64,000 nt of DNA, from NCBI RefSeq assembly GCF_016772475.1, contig NZ_CP068595.1:3410001-3474000 (forward strand), read 5' to 3'. This DNA is from Paenibacillus sonchi (GTDB lineage: Bacteria > Bacillota > Bacilli > Paenibacillales > Paenibacillaceae). Below, piece by piece: positions 35,238 to 43,393 of the stretch (the first letter of the stretch is position 1; each line of letters begins with the position of its first letter). The translations under genes and the position numbers were made by a program. The notes beneath the pieces were generated by a model, which worked only from the letters and a program-made list of their open reading frames with translations, was not told where the DNA came from and did no database searches.

Positions 35238-36239
35238 CTATTCCTCCAGAAAAATCAGCCCGATGAAGTCCTCCGGCTCAATGCGGCCGAAATAATGCTT
35301 CAGGTCCAGTCCGGCCAGGGCTTCTCTGACCTCAGCGTTTTCGTAGCGTTTGCCGCGCAGCGCATTCTCCACATCCGCCACATCGCCTACACCGAAGAAA
35401 TCGCCGTAGATTTTGATATCCCTGATGTAGGAATCTTCAATATCCATGCGGATGTCGACGAGTCCTGCCGGGAATTTGCGGGTGTGCTTTACATTGCTTT
35501 TTGGCGACAGGCCGTAGTTCCAGTCCCAGTTCTGGTAGTGCTCTTTGGAAATTTCATTGATCCGCACCCAATCGTCCATAGTCAGCTTATACTGCGGAAC
35601 CTCGGAAGGCTCCATGCCGAAGATGGAACGCAGCAGGCCCGCACGGAATTCCTCAATCGTCATCTCTTTTCCGAGCAGGTCTTTGATATTGGCGACACGG
35701 CTGCGCACGGATTTGGTGCTCTTGGATTTGAATTTCTCCGGGTTCACATTCAGCGATGCCTGCACATCGTCCAGATTGAGGTCAAACATCAGGGTGCCGT
35801 GGCTGAACATGCGTCCGCGCGTGGAGAATTGGGCGTTGCCGGAAATTTTTTGCTCACCGACCTGAAGATCATTGCGTCCGCTGAGTTCGGCGTTCACCCC
35901 CATGGATTGCAGGTAGTCGATGACCGGCTGGGTGAATTTCAGAAAATTATGAAAAGACTGCCCGTCGTCCTTGGTAATAAAGCTGAAGTTAAGGTTGCCC
36001 AGATCGTGATAGACTGCCCCGCCGCCGGATAACCGCCGTACGACCTGGATATTATGGTCCTTCACATATTCCTGGTTAATCTCTTCAATGGTATTCTGAT
36101 GTTTGCCTATGATAATGGACGGGCTGTTGATATAAAAAAGCAGATAACTGTCGTCCATCGGCAGATTTTTCAGGGCAAATTCCTCAATCGCAAGATTGAT
36201 CGAAGCGTCTGTAATTCCGGTGTTATCGATAAAAAGCAT
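35238..36239 (-). CDS. lplJ: Lipoate--protein ligase
   Basis: A 333-residue enzyme that activates free lipoate with ATP and attaches it to lipoyl domains of dehydrogenase complexes. RRLSGGGAVYHDLGNLNFSF (about 70-89) is the lipoate-binding loop; GRNDLQVGEQKISGNAQ contains the catalytic lysine. The C-terminal accessory domain of the LplA/LplJ type runs from about 245. ATG 36239 is used instead of 36341 because GGAGGAATT lies just ahead. It has no operon partner. Confidence 0.92.
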   Translation of the reverse strand: MLFIDNTGITDASINLAIEEFALKNLPMDDSYLLFYINSPSIIIGKHQNTIEEINQEYVKDHNIQVVRRLSGGGAVYHDLGNLNFSFITKDDGQSFHNFLKFTQPVIDYLQSMGVNAELSGRNDLQVGEQKISGNAQFSTRGRMFSHGTLMFDLNLDDVQASLNVNPEKFKSKSTKSVRSRVANIKDLLGKEMTIEEFRAGLLRSIFGMEPSEVPQYKLTMDDWVRINEISKEHYQNWDWNYGLSPKSNVKHTRKFPAGLVDIRMDIEDSYIRDIKIYGDFFGVGDVADVENALRGKRYENAEVREALAGLDLKHYFGRIEPEDFIGLIFLEE

Positions 36240-36569
36240 GGTGAATTCCTCCGCTTGTGCATGATTTACTGCTCTATATAGATTGAACTTGAAAAATGAA
36301 CAAAAGGGAAAGCCCCAACCATTCCATGCAGTCACGGCCAAATCCCCAATCGTAGATCACTAGTTCAAGCTATATAGTTATTTTAAACCAAAAGTAAAGT
36401 TTGCACAAAAAGAACAAGCAGCGCCCGGGCAGAATTCCGCCTCCCGCCAAACGGCAATATCCTGTTTCGCTCGGGGAGTGAAATCATTGACGTACCTCCT
36501 GCAATGGGGCAATAATGGGGTCAATGAGTCACACAGAGTTATAATCGACAGGTTAAGAGGAGTGTAGGC

Positions 36570-37664
36570 ATGCTTGAAAAATACGGCCACGGCGGCGACC
36601 TGCTGACAGCGGCGGAATTGTATGGGAACGGAAGCGGCGGCGCTTTTGTGGATTTCAGCGCGAATATCAATCCTCTCGGTCCGCCACCCGGCGTGCTGGA
36701 TCTGCTGCGGGAGGCAGTCTCAGCCGTGACGGCTTATCCTGATCCCGGTCACCGCAGGCTGAAATCCCTGCTGGCGGAGAGTCTGGGCGTAGACCGCGAA
36801 TGGATTACGGTCGGCAACGGAGCAGCGGAATCGATGGCCCTGCTGCTGCTGGCTGCGGCTCCGCGCAGGGTAGGGATCGTCGAGCCCTGCTTCTCCGAGT
36901 ACCGCCAGCTCGCCGGGCAGTTCGGTGCGGAAGTCCTCCCGGTCCGGGGGACGAAGGAGCAGGGCTACCGGGCCCGTGTGCAGAGCATTGCCGGCCTGCT
37001 GGAACAGGTGGACCTGCTGTTCCTCGGACAGCCGAACAACCCGAATGGCGTCCAGTATGCGCTGGACGACCTCCGGCTGCTGGCGCAGCAGGCGGAGCGC
37101 TGCGGGACGGTGCTGGCGGTAGATGAAGCGTTCATCGACTTCATCCCGGAAGAGCGGCGGCAATCACTGCTGCCGGAGCTTAAGAGTTACCGTCATACGG
37201 TGCTGATCCGCTCGATGACGAAGTTCTACGCCATTCCGGGGCTGCGGCTCGGCTTCACCCTCGCCGCCCCGGAGCTTGCTGCAGCCATGAGCGGCAAGCA
37301 GGTGACCTGGAGCGTGAACGGCCTGGCCCTGCTGGCCGGGGAAGCCTGCCTGCGCAGCGGGCGCGGTTACGAAGAGCGCACGCGCGGGCTGATTGCCGCA
37401 GAGCGCGAAGCGCTGCGGGAGGGCCTGCTGCGGCTCGGCTGCGAGGTGCCGCCGGGCGAAGCGAACTTCCTGCTGCTGGGCCTGCCCGCGCCCTGGAGCG
37501 CGGCGGTCCTGCAGGAGAGGCTGGGCCGCCGCGGCATTCTCGTGCGCAGCTGCGCGATGTACCCGGGCCTTGCGCCGGGACATATCCGCGTCGCGGTCAA
37601 AGGCCGCGAAGACAATGCCCGCCTGCTGCGGCAGCTGGAGGAGATTATCGCGGCGGGGGTCTGA
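36570..37664 (+). CDS. cobD: L-threonine-O-3-phosphate decarboxylase CobD
   Basis: A 364-residue PLP enzyme related to histidinol-phosphate aminotransferase. It makes (R)-1-aminopropan-2-ol phosphate, the linker joined to adenosylcobyrate by CbiB. YGHGGDL and DFSANINPLGPP at the start, QPNNPNGVQ, the VDEAFIDF block and the Schiff-base lysine in RSMTKFYAIPGLRLG are seen. AAGAGGAG precedes the ATG. It is first in the cobalamin region, but no cobalamin riboswitch was found upstream; TTGACG at 36488 may be a -35 box. It is separated from cbiZ by 965 bp of repeats and IS debris. Confidence 0.9.
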   Translation: MLEKYGHGGDLLTAAELYGNGSGGAFVDFSANINPLGPPPGVLDLLREAVSAVTAYPDPGHRRLKSLLAESLGVDREWITVGNGAAESMALLLLAAAPRRVGIVEPCFSEYRQLAGQFGAEVLPVRGTKEQGYRARVQSIAGLLEQVDLLFLGQPNNPNGVQYALDDLRLLAQQAERCGTVLAVDEAFIDFIPEERRQSLLPELKSYRHTVLIRSMTKFYAIPGLRLGFTLAAPELAAAMSGKQVTWSVNGLALLAGEACLRSGRGYEERTRGLIAAEREALREGLLRLGCEVPPGEANFLLLGLPAPWSAAVLQERLGRRGILVRSCAMYPGLAPGHIRVAVKGREDNARLLRQLEEIIAAGV

Positions 37665-37772
37665 CGCTGAAATAAAGCCAAAGCGTGCAGCCGTGATGGC
37701 AAAAGCCGCAGCAAAACGCAAGACGTGGAGGCGGGTGTGCTGAGTAGCTGGGAGCACGCAGTGGAAGCGGTG

Positions 37773-37992
37773 GTAGTAACTAGAGGATGGCGTGCGGAGT
37801 AGACCAACAGTAGTAAGTAGAGGATGTCGTGCGGAGTAGACCAACAGTAGTAAGTAGAGGATGTCGTGCGGAGTAGAAGCGGTAGTAGTCAGTAGAGGAT
37901 GTCGTGCGGAGTAGAAGCAACAGTAGTAACTAGAGGTTGTCGTGTGGAGTAGAAGCAGCAGTAGTAAGTAGAGGGTGTCGTGCGGAGTAGAT
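37773..37992 (+). repeat. 37-38-bp tandem repeat, six copies
   Basis: TAGAGGATGTCGTGCGGAGT-type units start at 37781, 37818, 37855, 37893, 37931 and 37969 (steps of 37, 37, 38, 38, 38 bp). Copies differ at a few positions, most in the segment after GGAGTAGA. The whole unit is repeated with no variable spacer, so it is a minisatellite and not a CRISPR. It fills much of the gap between cobD and the IS256 remnant; the flanking 37993-38104 shows nothing further. Confidence 0.92.
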
Positions 37993-38104
37993 GTGTTAAA
38001 TAAAACAGTTGCACCAATACTCTGGCAGCATCAGCGTTCCAAATGCTGTTGCACAAGTTGAGGTTCTTCAATATTTTTGACTAATCTGCCCTTGTGAAAA
38101 ATTT

Positions 38105-38573
38105 AAGTGGAATTAGTAAACTTATTTTTTTGAATTACAGCTCAGAATGGGGATTAGTGGGATTTTGTACACTTAATTTGAGGTGAATTCCCAAATATGG
38201 ATGGCGTAAAATAAGTTGTGTACCAAGATTTGGGGCCTAGTAGGCAACAAAAAAGTAGGGTATTCTCGGGATTACGACACCACCAAGAAAGGAACCCTAC
38301 TCAATGACTATTGTACCCGAAAATATGCTGAATAATCTATTTGAAAATCTTGTTACTCAATTTGTGAAAGAGAACTTAGAGTCCATCATGCGAGCAGAAA
38401 TCCAAGAATTCATGGCTACGGAAGAGTCCGGTCCAAGCAACAGTCGCAATGGATATTACCCGCGCAATCTGCACACGAAATACTGCGGATGTAGCCTAAT
38501 TAAGTGTACTTTTTCCAACTAACATTTGCAGGAACAGCATTTGGCCCCGATTAGGTGGAGAAATTCCACTTAG
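38105..38573 (+). repeat. Four-unit inverted repeat element, family 2, split by an IS256 remnant
   Basis: Forward units with AGTGG...ACTTA lie at 38105-38124 and 38155-38175 (50-51 bp apart). Reverse units with TTTTTCCAACT (38510-38520) and AATTCCACTTAGG (38562-38574) are 51 bp apart. The transposon remnant lies between the second and third units. Removing about 285 bp would restore the 61-bp middle distance of the intact copy at 16.4 kb. Confidence 0.65.
38206..38486 (+). mobile_element. Truncated IS256-family (mutator type) element
   Basis: From ATG 38304, behind AAGAAAGGA, the frame encodes about 59 residues of an IS256-type transposase N-terminus: LVTQFVKENLESIMRAEIQ, then EFMATEESG, NSRNGYY and NLHTKY. 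Homology stops at about 38483, and everything after, including all catalytic residues, is missing. Boundaries are estimated from the interrupted repeat element. The fragment cannot move by itself. Confidence 0.75.
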
Positions 38574-38629
38574 GACAGCTGCGAGGTCATGGATAGCTGT
38601 TGATTATGAGTGAAGGGAGAGGAAATACA

Positions 38630-39553
38630 ATGACCGATGCGCGAAATCCTTTTAATCTCAAGGATGGGGAGACAATGTATGCTTCTGCTGTCTGGCCTGG
38701 GCTGATGCTGGAGTGGAAGCCGGGGCATCTGCTGCTGGAATTTCCGGCTGAAGCAGAGGGGCTTTCGAGCGCGGTGTACGGCGGAGGCATGGTCCGCCTG
38801 AAACGGGCCGTCAACCAGTTCGTCAGCCGCGATTATGAGTGCAGCAATCCGGTGCGCGATATGGAGAACAAATTGCGCGAATGGGGGTACCCGCTGGAAG
38901 GCTGCGCCGGACTGATGACGGCGGTGCCGCTGGAGCATGCTGCTGTTGCGGAGGAGGATACCGGCTCGGCGGGGATTTTCTGCTGCGTGACCGCAGCCTC
39001 CGGCAATGCCGCGCGCGCCGGAGTGGCGCGCAACGTGCTGGCGGCATACCGCCCCGGCACGATCAACATCATGCTGGGCATTGACGGCCGCCTGACTCCG
39101 TCCGCGATGGTCAATGCCGTCATGACGGCAGCCGAAGCGAAGGCTGCCGCGCTGGCCGATCTCGGGGTCACAGACCCCGAGAATGGCCTGATTGCAACCG
39201 GCACCACTACGGATGCAGTTGTACTCGCAGTGAGCGGGAGCGGGCGCTACGGCGCGGAGCATGTCTACGCCGGAACGGCCACCGACCTGGGCGGAGCCAT
39301 CGGCCGGCTGGTGTACGCCGCTGTAACGGCGAGCCTCGGTTCAGTAGCGGCAGCCCAAACGGAGAAGGTAAGCGAGAGGCCCAGCGGGGTGGTAAGCGGG
39401 AAGGTAAGCGGGAAGACAAGCGAGAAGCCAAGTGAGAAGCTAAGCGGAAAGGTTAGCGTTTGGAGCTCTGCGCCGGAGCCGGTGGATTCACAGCCAGGTC
39501 CCGGCGCTGGCTGTTCCCCCGCAGCGGAGCCGGCAAGGAAGGGCAGCCAATGA
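38630..39553 (+). CDS. cbiZ: Adenosylcobinamide amidohydrolase CbiZ
   Basis: About 307 residues. The CbiZ domain (about 25-225) contains YGGGMVRLKRAVNQFV, GLMTAVPLEHA and the C-terminal GTTTDAVVLAVSG and YAGTATDLGGAIGRLV. The enzyme cleaves the aminopropanol arm of adenosylcobinamide to give adenosylcobyrate, letting the cell remodel scavenged corrinoids through CbiB. Beyond residue 240 the protein carries a repetitive Ser/Lys-rich tail not normal for the family. ATG 38630 has GGGAGAGG eight bases upstream. cbiB follows 37 bp later. Confidence 0.9.
   Translation: MTDARNPFNLKDGETMYASAVWPGLMLEWKPGHLLLEFPAEAEGLSSAVYGGGMVRLKRAVNQFVSRDYECSNPVRDMENKLREWGYPLEGCAGLMTAVPLEHAAVAEEDTGSAGIFCCVTAASGNAARAGVARNVLAAYRPGTINIMLGIDGRLTPSAMVNAVMTAAEAKAAALADLGVTDPENGLIATGTTTDAVVLAVSGSGRYGAEHVYAGTATDLGGAIGRLVYAAVTASLGSVAAAQTEKVSERPSGVVSGKVSGKTSEKPSEKLSGKVSVWSSAPEPVDSQPGPGAGCSPAAEPARKGSQ
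39368..39451 (+). repeat. Seven 12-bp tandem repeats inside cbiZ
   Basis: Seven in-frame 12-bp units of GTAAGCGGGAAG type encode VSER, PSGV, VSGK, VSGK, TSEK, PSEK and LSGK. Two central units are identical. They form a flexible basic tail after the catalytic domain. Confidence 0.88.
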
Positions 39554-39590
39554 GCGGTTTGAATCGTAAGCCGCTGCCCGGTGAAGGCCG

Positions 39591-40556
39591 GTGAAGCTTG
39601 CTGTTATATTACTTGCAGCCTATGTGCTGGACCGGATAATAGGCGATCCGCGCAGTATTCCCCATCCGGTGGTGCTCATGGGAAAAGCGGTTACCGCCAT
39701 TGAGCGGCTGATCCGCCGCTTTTGCTCGCAGCCGCACGCGCTGAAACTTGCGGGAGTGCTGCTCCCGCTGCTGGTAGCAGGCGGAGCCTGGGGGGTGACC
39801 GCAGTGATCCTCTTGCTGCTGTCCCGCATCGCGCCTTGGCTGGCCTGGGCGGCAGAGGTCTGGCTGATCTCTACAACGATTGCCTCCAAGGGGCTTAAGG
39901 ATGCCGGGATGGCTGTATATGCCGAGCTGCGCAAGGGGGATATCCCGGCAGCCCGCACAGCGCTCGGCATGATCGTCGGCCGTGACACCACCAAGCTGGA
40001 GAGCCCGGATATTGTCCGGGGCACGGTAGAGACAGTGGCGGAGAATATCGTGGACGCGATTATATCGCCGCTTTTTTTCGCGCTGCTGGGCGGAGCGCCG
40101 CTGGCCATGGCTTACCGTGCGGTGAATACGCTGGATTCCATGGTCGGCTACAAAAATGATAAATACCGCAATCTCGGCTGGGCCTCCGCCCGGCTCGATG
40201 ATGCCGCCAATTACATACCGGCCCGGATGACGGCGCCGCTGTTAGTCCTATGCGCCTGGCTGCTGCGTCTGGACTGGCGCAGCAGCTGGCGCATTGTGCG
40301 GCGCGATGCCCGCCTCCACCCCAGTCCCAACAGCGGGTTTCCCGAATCGGCTGTAGCCGGAGCAATCGGCATCCGCTTGGGCGGCGAGAATGTATACCAC
40401 GGCGTGGTCTCGTTCCGCGCCTACATGGGCGATCCCCTGCGGACGATGGAGCCGGAGGATATTATTGTGACTTCACGGATAATGATGCTGTCTTCCGCCA
40501 TATTTGTCTGCTTGTGTGCAGCCGCTGCCATGCTGTGGCACGGGATCGGGGGCTGA
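39591..40556 (+). CDS. cbiB: Adenosylcobinamide-phosphate synthase CbiB
   Basis: A 321-residue integral membrane protein that joins adenosylcobyrate to aminopropanol phosphate, the CobD product. Motifs are AYVLDRIIGDPRSIPHPVVLMG at the start (split between helices), RDTTKL, VETVAENIVDAIISPLF, NTLDSMVGYKNDKY and HPSPNSGFPESAVAGAIG. Start GTG 39591 follows GGTGAAGG. It ends 5 bp before cobC. Confidence 0.93.
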   Translation: MKLAVILLAAYVLDRIIGDPRSIPHPVVLMGKAVTAIERLIRRFCSQPHALKLAGVLLPLLVAGGAWGVTAVILLLLSRIAPWLAWAAEVWLISTTIASKGLKDAGMAVYAELRKGDIPAARTALGMIVGRDTTKLESPDIVRGTVETVAENIVDAIISPLFFALLGGAPLAMAYRAVNTLDSMVGYKNDKYRNLGWASARLDDAANYIPARMTAPLLVLCAWLLRLDWRSSWRIVRRDARLHPSPNSGFPESAVAGAIGIRLGGENVYHGVVSFRAYMGDPLRTMEPEDIIVTSRIMMLSSAIFVCLCAAAAMLWHGIGG

Positions 40557-40561
40557 GCGGA

Positions 40562-41380
40562 ATGGAGACTGACAATTCCGATCACGTGAATGATACTTCT
40601 CTGGAAGATCACCGGATAAAGAGTAAGCTGGTACACGACCCCATAGAGCTGGAGCTGGTGCTTATCCGCCATGGGTCTACGCAGTGGAACAAGGAGCGCC
40701 GTTATTTGGGCTACACGGATCTGCCGCTGCTCCCGGCGGCGCTGCAGCAGCTGTCTGCAATAAGGGACCACTCTGCACTCAGCGGGGAGTTCTGGCGCGT
40801 CTGCTGCAGTGACCTGCGCCGATGCCGGGAGACTCTGGCAGCGGCGGCCCCAGCCCTGGAGCCCCAGGCAATCTATGATTCCCGGCTGCGGGAGATGAAT
40901 TTCGGGGCCTGGGAAGGCTGCACGTATGAGCAACTGAAGGATAACAAGCATTACCGCAGCTGGATCGACGACCCCGAGTCGGTAACACCGCCGGGAGGTG
41001 AGGCGTGGGAGGAATTTGCGGGCCGGATAGATAATTTCTGGACTCAGCTCCAGCGGGAAGCGGAAGCAGCAGCAGGAGTAGCAGAAGTAGCAGGAGTAGC
41101 AGGAGTAGGATCAGTAACACCCCTGATTGATGCGGATTCTATGGGTCCGGGAGGGTGTAATGCAAAGACTGACGCATCGGAGCCAGAGTCAGCCCAAGGT
41201 TCCGCGATTCTTCGTGTACTCTTGGTAACGCATGGCGGCGTCATCCGGCAGCTGTTGGCGCGGATCGTCGAAGGAATGACGTTCTATACCGCAGCGGCCC
41301 CGGCTCCAGGTGAGGTTACTGTAATGAACCTTCGGAGGCATGAGGGAACTTGGAGCAGGATAGCACGCGAAGTCCAGTGA
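40562..41380 (+). CDS. cobC: Histidine phosphatase, probable alpha-ribazole phosphatase CobC
   Basis: A 272-residue phosphoglycerate-mutase-like phosphatase. LIRHGSTQWNKERRYLG gives the phosphorylated His, DLRRCRETL and REMNFGAWEG follow, and the second His is in VTHGGVIRQ. Between the halves, at about 168-212, lies an Ala/Gly/Val repeat and a spacer absent from normal CobC proteins of about 200 residues. Position after cbiB supports dephosphorylation of the cobalamin lower-ligand intermediates. A conserved-family extension of about 30 residues precedes the RHG motif. Confidence 0.85.
   Translation: METDNSDHVNDTSLEDHRIKSKLVHDPIELELVLIRHGSTQWNKERRYLGYTDLPLLPAALQQLSAIRDHSALSGEFWRVCCSDLRRCRETLAAAAPALEPQAIYDSRLREMNFGAWEGCTYEQLKDNKHYRSWIDDPESVTPPGGEAWEEFAGRIDNFWTQLQREAEAAAGVAEVAGVAGVGSVTPLIDADSMGPGGCNAKTDASEPESAQGSAILRVLLVTHGGVIRQLLARIVEGMTFYTAAAPAPGEVTVMNLRRHEGTWSRIAREVQ
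41072..41107 (+). repeat. Four 9-bp tandem repeats inside cobC
   Basis: GCAGGAGTA, GCAGAAGTA, GCAGGAGTA and GCAGGAGTA encode AGV, AEV, AGV and AGV. They lie in the extra segment between the two conserved halves of the phosphatase. Confidence 0.85.
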
Positions 41381-41416
41381 GCATCTTGAAGGGTCTGGCA
41401 GACAATTGTCAGCTGA

Positions 41417-41709
41417 TTGTATTATGTACAGCAGAATCAGGGAAAATGGACTCCAAAACGCATTCTGCTGTATTTCCTGCAACAGATTTTCGGAAATTGG
41501 CCCTATTAAGGTGGAATTCCAAAATTCTATCCTGAAATAACGATGTCCGATTCATACGACATGGTTATGGAAGCCAAATTGAGGGCCTTCTCCGAGATTG
41601 CATCGTCTGAAGTGCCGCCAATGGGCGGCATGAATGTCTATTGTACGTAGTGCAACAGAACACGAAAAAGGATAATTTCACCCTAATTCAACTGTACAAA
41701 ATACAACAG
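41417..41709 (+). repeat. Dyad repeat element, family 1, two 51-bp pairs
   Basis: Dyads start at 41417 and 41468 (51 bp) and at 41641 and 41692 (51 bp). The second, CTGTAT-TTC-CTGCAA-CAGATTTTCGG, is nearly identical to one at 32145. The pairs are 173 bp apart instead of about 61, as if about 112 bp had been inserted between them. Confidence 0.75.
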
Positions 41710-41720
41710 ATCATCCAGGG

Positions 41721-41816
41721 TAGCCCTGATTACGTTGGGTAGTCCCGATCACGTTCGATAAGCCCTGATTACGTTGGGCAGTCCCGGTCAAGCCCGGTAA
41801 CCCCGGGTCACGGCCG
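41721..41816 (+). repeat. 19-20-bp tandem repeat, five copies
   Basis: Units start at 41721, 41740, 41759, 41779 and 41798. Units 1 and 3 (TAGCCCTGATTACGTTGGG type) and units 2 and 4 (TAGTCCCGATCACGTTCGA type) alternate, giving a higher-order period of 38 bp, the same as the minisatellite at 37.8 kb. Confidence 0.85.
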
Positions 41817-41829
41817 CTTGTCCCTCCAT

Positions 41830-41874
41830 AGAACCACAGCGGGAAAAAAATCCCGGGGCTGTGGTTCTTTTTTT
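41830..41874 (+). terminator. Terminator before ddlR
   Basis: AGAACCACAGC / GCTGTGGTTCT with further GGGA / TCCC pairs in the loop is followed by TTTTTTT. It probably ends transcription from cobC. It lies only 44 bp before ddlR. Confidence 0.85.
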
Positions 41875-41917
41875 ACGAAGAAGACTGTGCCATGATAGCT
41901 ATGGGGGCGATTGAAGC

Positions 41918-43378
41918 ATGTTCAAGGATTTCAGGCTCATTGCCGGCCGGCCGGTATATATACAAGTTAAGGATTACATGAAGCATCTTATGATCAAGGG
42001 CGCCCTTCAGGGGGGCCGAAAGCTTCCGTCGACCCGCGAACTCAGCACTTTGCTGGGCGTCAGCCGCAATTCGGTTATTTCCGCCTACGAGGCACTTGCG
42101 GACGACGGCTTCACGTATGCGGTGCAGGGCCAGGGAAGCTATGTGGCACAAGGTGCAGCGGCCCAGGCCGGGAACACGGGGGAAGCCGCGTGGACTCTCG
42201 ACTGGACAGTACGGTTAAGCAGCCAGGCCAAGCTTGCCGAAGAGCTGGATATCATGAAGCGCGGGATACGTGCGGCGAAGGGGACGATTTCTTTTACCAG
42301 CATCGCGCCTGATGAAAGCCTGTTCGATCTGGATAATGTGAAACGGGCGTTTCTGGAACGCATGGCGGTGGAAGGCAATGTGCTGCTGAACTATGGCTAT
42401 GCCAAGGGGTATAAGCCTTTAATAGACTATTTGAAGCAATATATGGAGCACAAAGGCGTGGATATGCGGGGCAAGGACCTGTTGATTACGAACGGGTTTA
42501 CGGAAGGGTTTGATGTGGTGTTGTCGGCGCTCGGCCGTAAAGCCGGGGCAGTGGTGTGTGAGAATCCTACACATCATACGGCGATTAAGAATATGAAGCT
42601 GCACGGCTTTGAGATTGCGGGCGTGTCCATGGAGCGTGACGGCATCCATCTGGGAGAGCTGAAGCGGGCGCTGGAGGCGCGGGAATATGATTGCGCGTAT
42701 TTTGTTCCCTCTTATCACAATCCAACGGGCATCGTCATGTCTCCCGAAAAAAGGCAGCGGCTCATGAAACTGATGGCCGAATACAAGGTGCCGGTAATCG
42801 AGGACGGCTTCAACGAGGAGCTGCGGTATTCGGGTTCCCACGTGGCTCCTCTGATTGCCGCGGCGGGCGGCGGGAACGGTGTGATCTATCTGGGCAGCTT
42901 CTCCAAGGTGCTGTTTCCCGGATTGCGGGTCGGCTGGGTGCTTGCGGATCAGGAGCTGATTTACTACCTGGAAAGTGTCAAAAGAGCACGCAGCATCCAT
43001 ACCTCGACGCTGGATCAATCGATTCTGTACCAATATCTGCTCGGCGGCAATCTGGAGAAATACCTGAAGCGGGCCAGAGCGGAATATAAGCGCAAATACG
43101 AGCTGACTCTGGCCTGCTGCCAGGAGCATATTCCGTATGCGTCACTCACCGGGGATGGGGGCCTGCATCTTTTTGTGACATTTGCTGACGGTTTCAGCAC
43201 AAGAGAGCTGCTGGGCGCATGCCGGGAGCAGGGAGTTATTTTTACGGCGGGGGATATGTTTTATACGAATGGGCAAGGGCAAAACACGCTGCGGCTGGGC
43301 TTTTCCAGGGTGGCTGATGGGGATATCCTCAAGGGCATTGAGATTATTGGCAGGACCGCACGGCAACTACTGGGATGA
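41918..43378 (+). CDS. ddlR: MocR-family regulator, probable DdlR
   Basis: A 486-residue fusion: a GntR winged helix at about 10-75 (LPSTRELSTLLGVSRNSVISAYEAL) joined to a class I aminotransferase-like domain. The PLP lysine is in GSFSKVLFPGLRVGW. MocR proteins use PLP as a ligand to control transcription. In Brevibacillus and Clostridioides a member called DdlR regulates the D-Ala-D-Ala ligase gene; ddl follows here 15 bp downstream, so the same role is likely. It may also regulate its own operon. Confidence 0.88.
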   Translation: MFKDFRLIAGRPVYIQVKDYMKHLMIKGALQGGRKLPSTRELSTLLGVSRNSVISAYEALADDGFTYAVQGQGSYVAQGAAAQAGNTGEAAWTLDWTVRLSSQAKLAEELDIMKRGIRAAKGTISFTSIAPDESLFDLDNVKRAFLERMAVEGNVLLNYGYAKGYKPLIDYLKQYMEHKGVDMRGKDLLITNGFTEGFDVVLSALGRKAGAVVCENPTHHTAIKNMKLHGFEIAGVSMERDGIHLGELKRALEAREYDCAYFVPSYHNPTGIVMSPEKRQRLMKLMAEYKVPVIEDGFNEELRYSGSHVAPLIAAAGGGNGVIYLGSFSKVLFPGLRVGWVLADQELIYYLESVKRARSIHTSTLDQSILYQYLLGGNLEKYLKRARAEYKRKYELTLACCQEHIPYASLTGDGGLHLFVTFADGFSTRELLGACREQGVIFTAGDMFYTNGQGQNTLRLGFSRVADGDILKGIEIIGRTARQLLG

Positions 43379-43393
43379 AGAGGGGTTAGGAGA

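Noticed and set aside
36340..36569. Cobalamin riboswitch upstream of cobD
   Set aside because: No B12-box-like sequence on the plus strand. The GC-rich segment around 36421-36450 does not fit the aptamer.
37773..37992. CRISPR array
   Set aside because: The full 37-38 bp unit is repeated without unique spacers, and there are no cas genes in the window.
40250..40561. Upstream extension of CobC by 104 residues inside cbiB
   Set aside because: This is an out-of-frame reading of cbiB; the phosphatase family begins just before the RHG motif, and ATG 40562 follows the cbiB stop by 5 bp.
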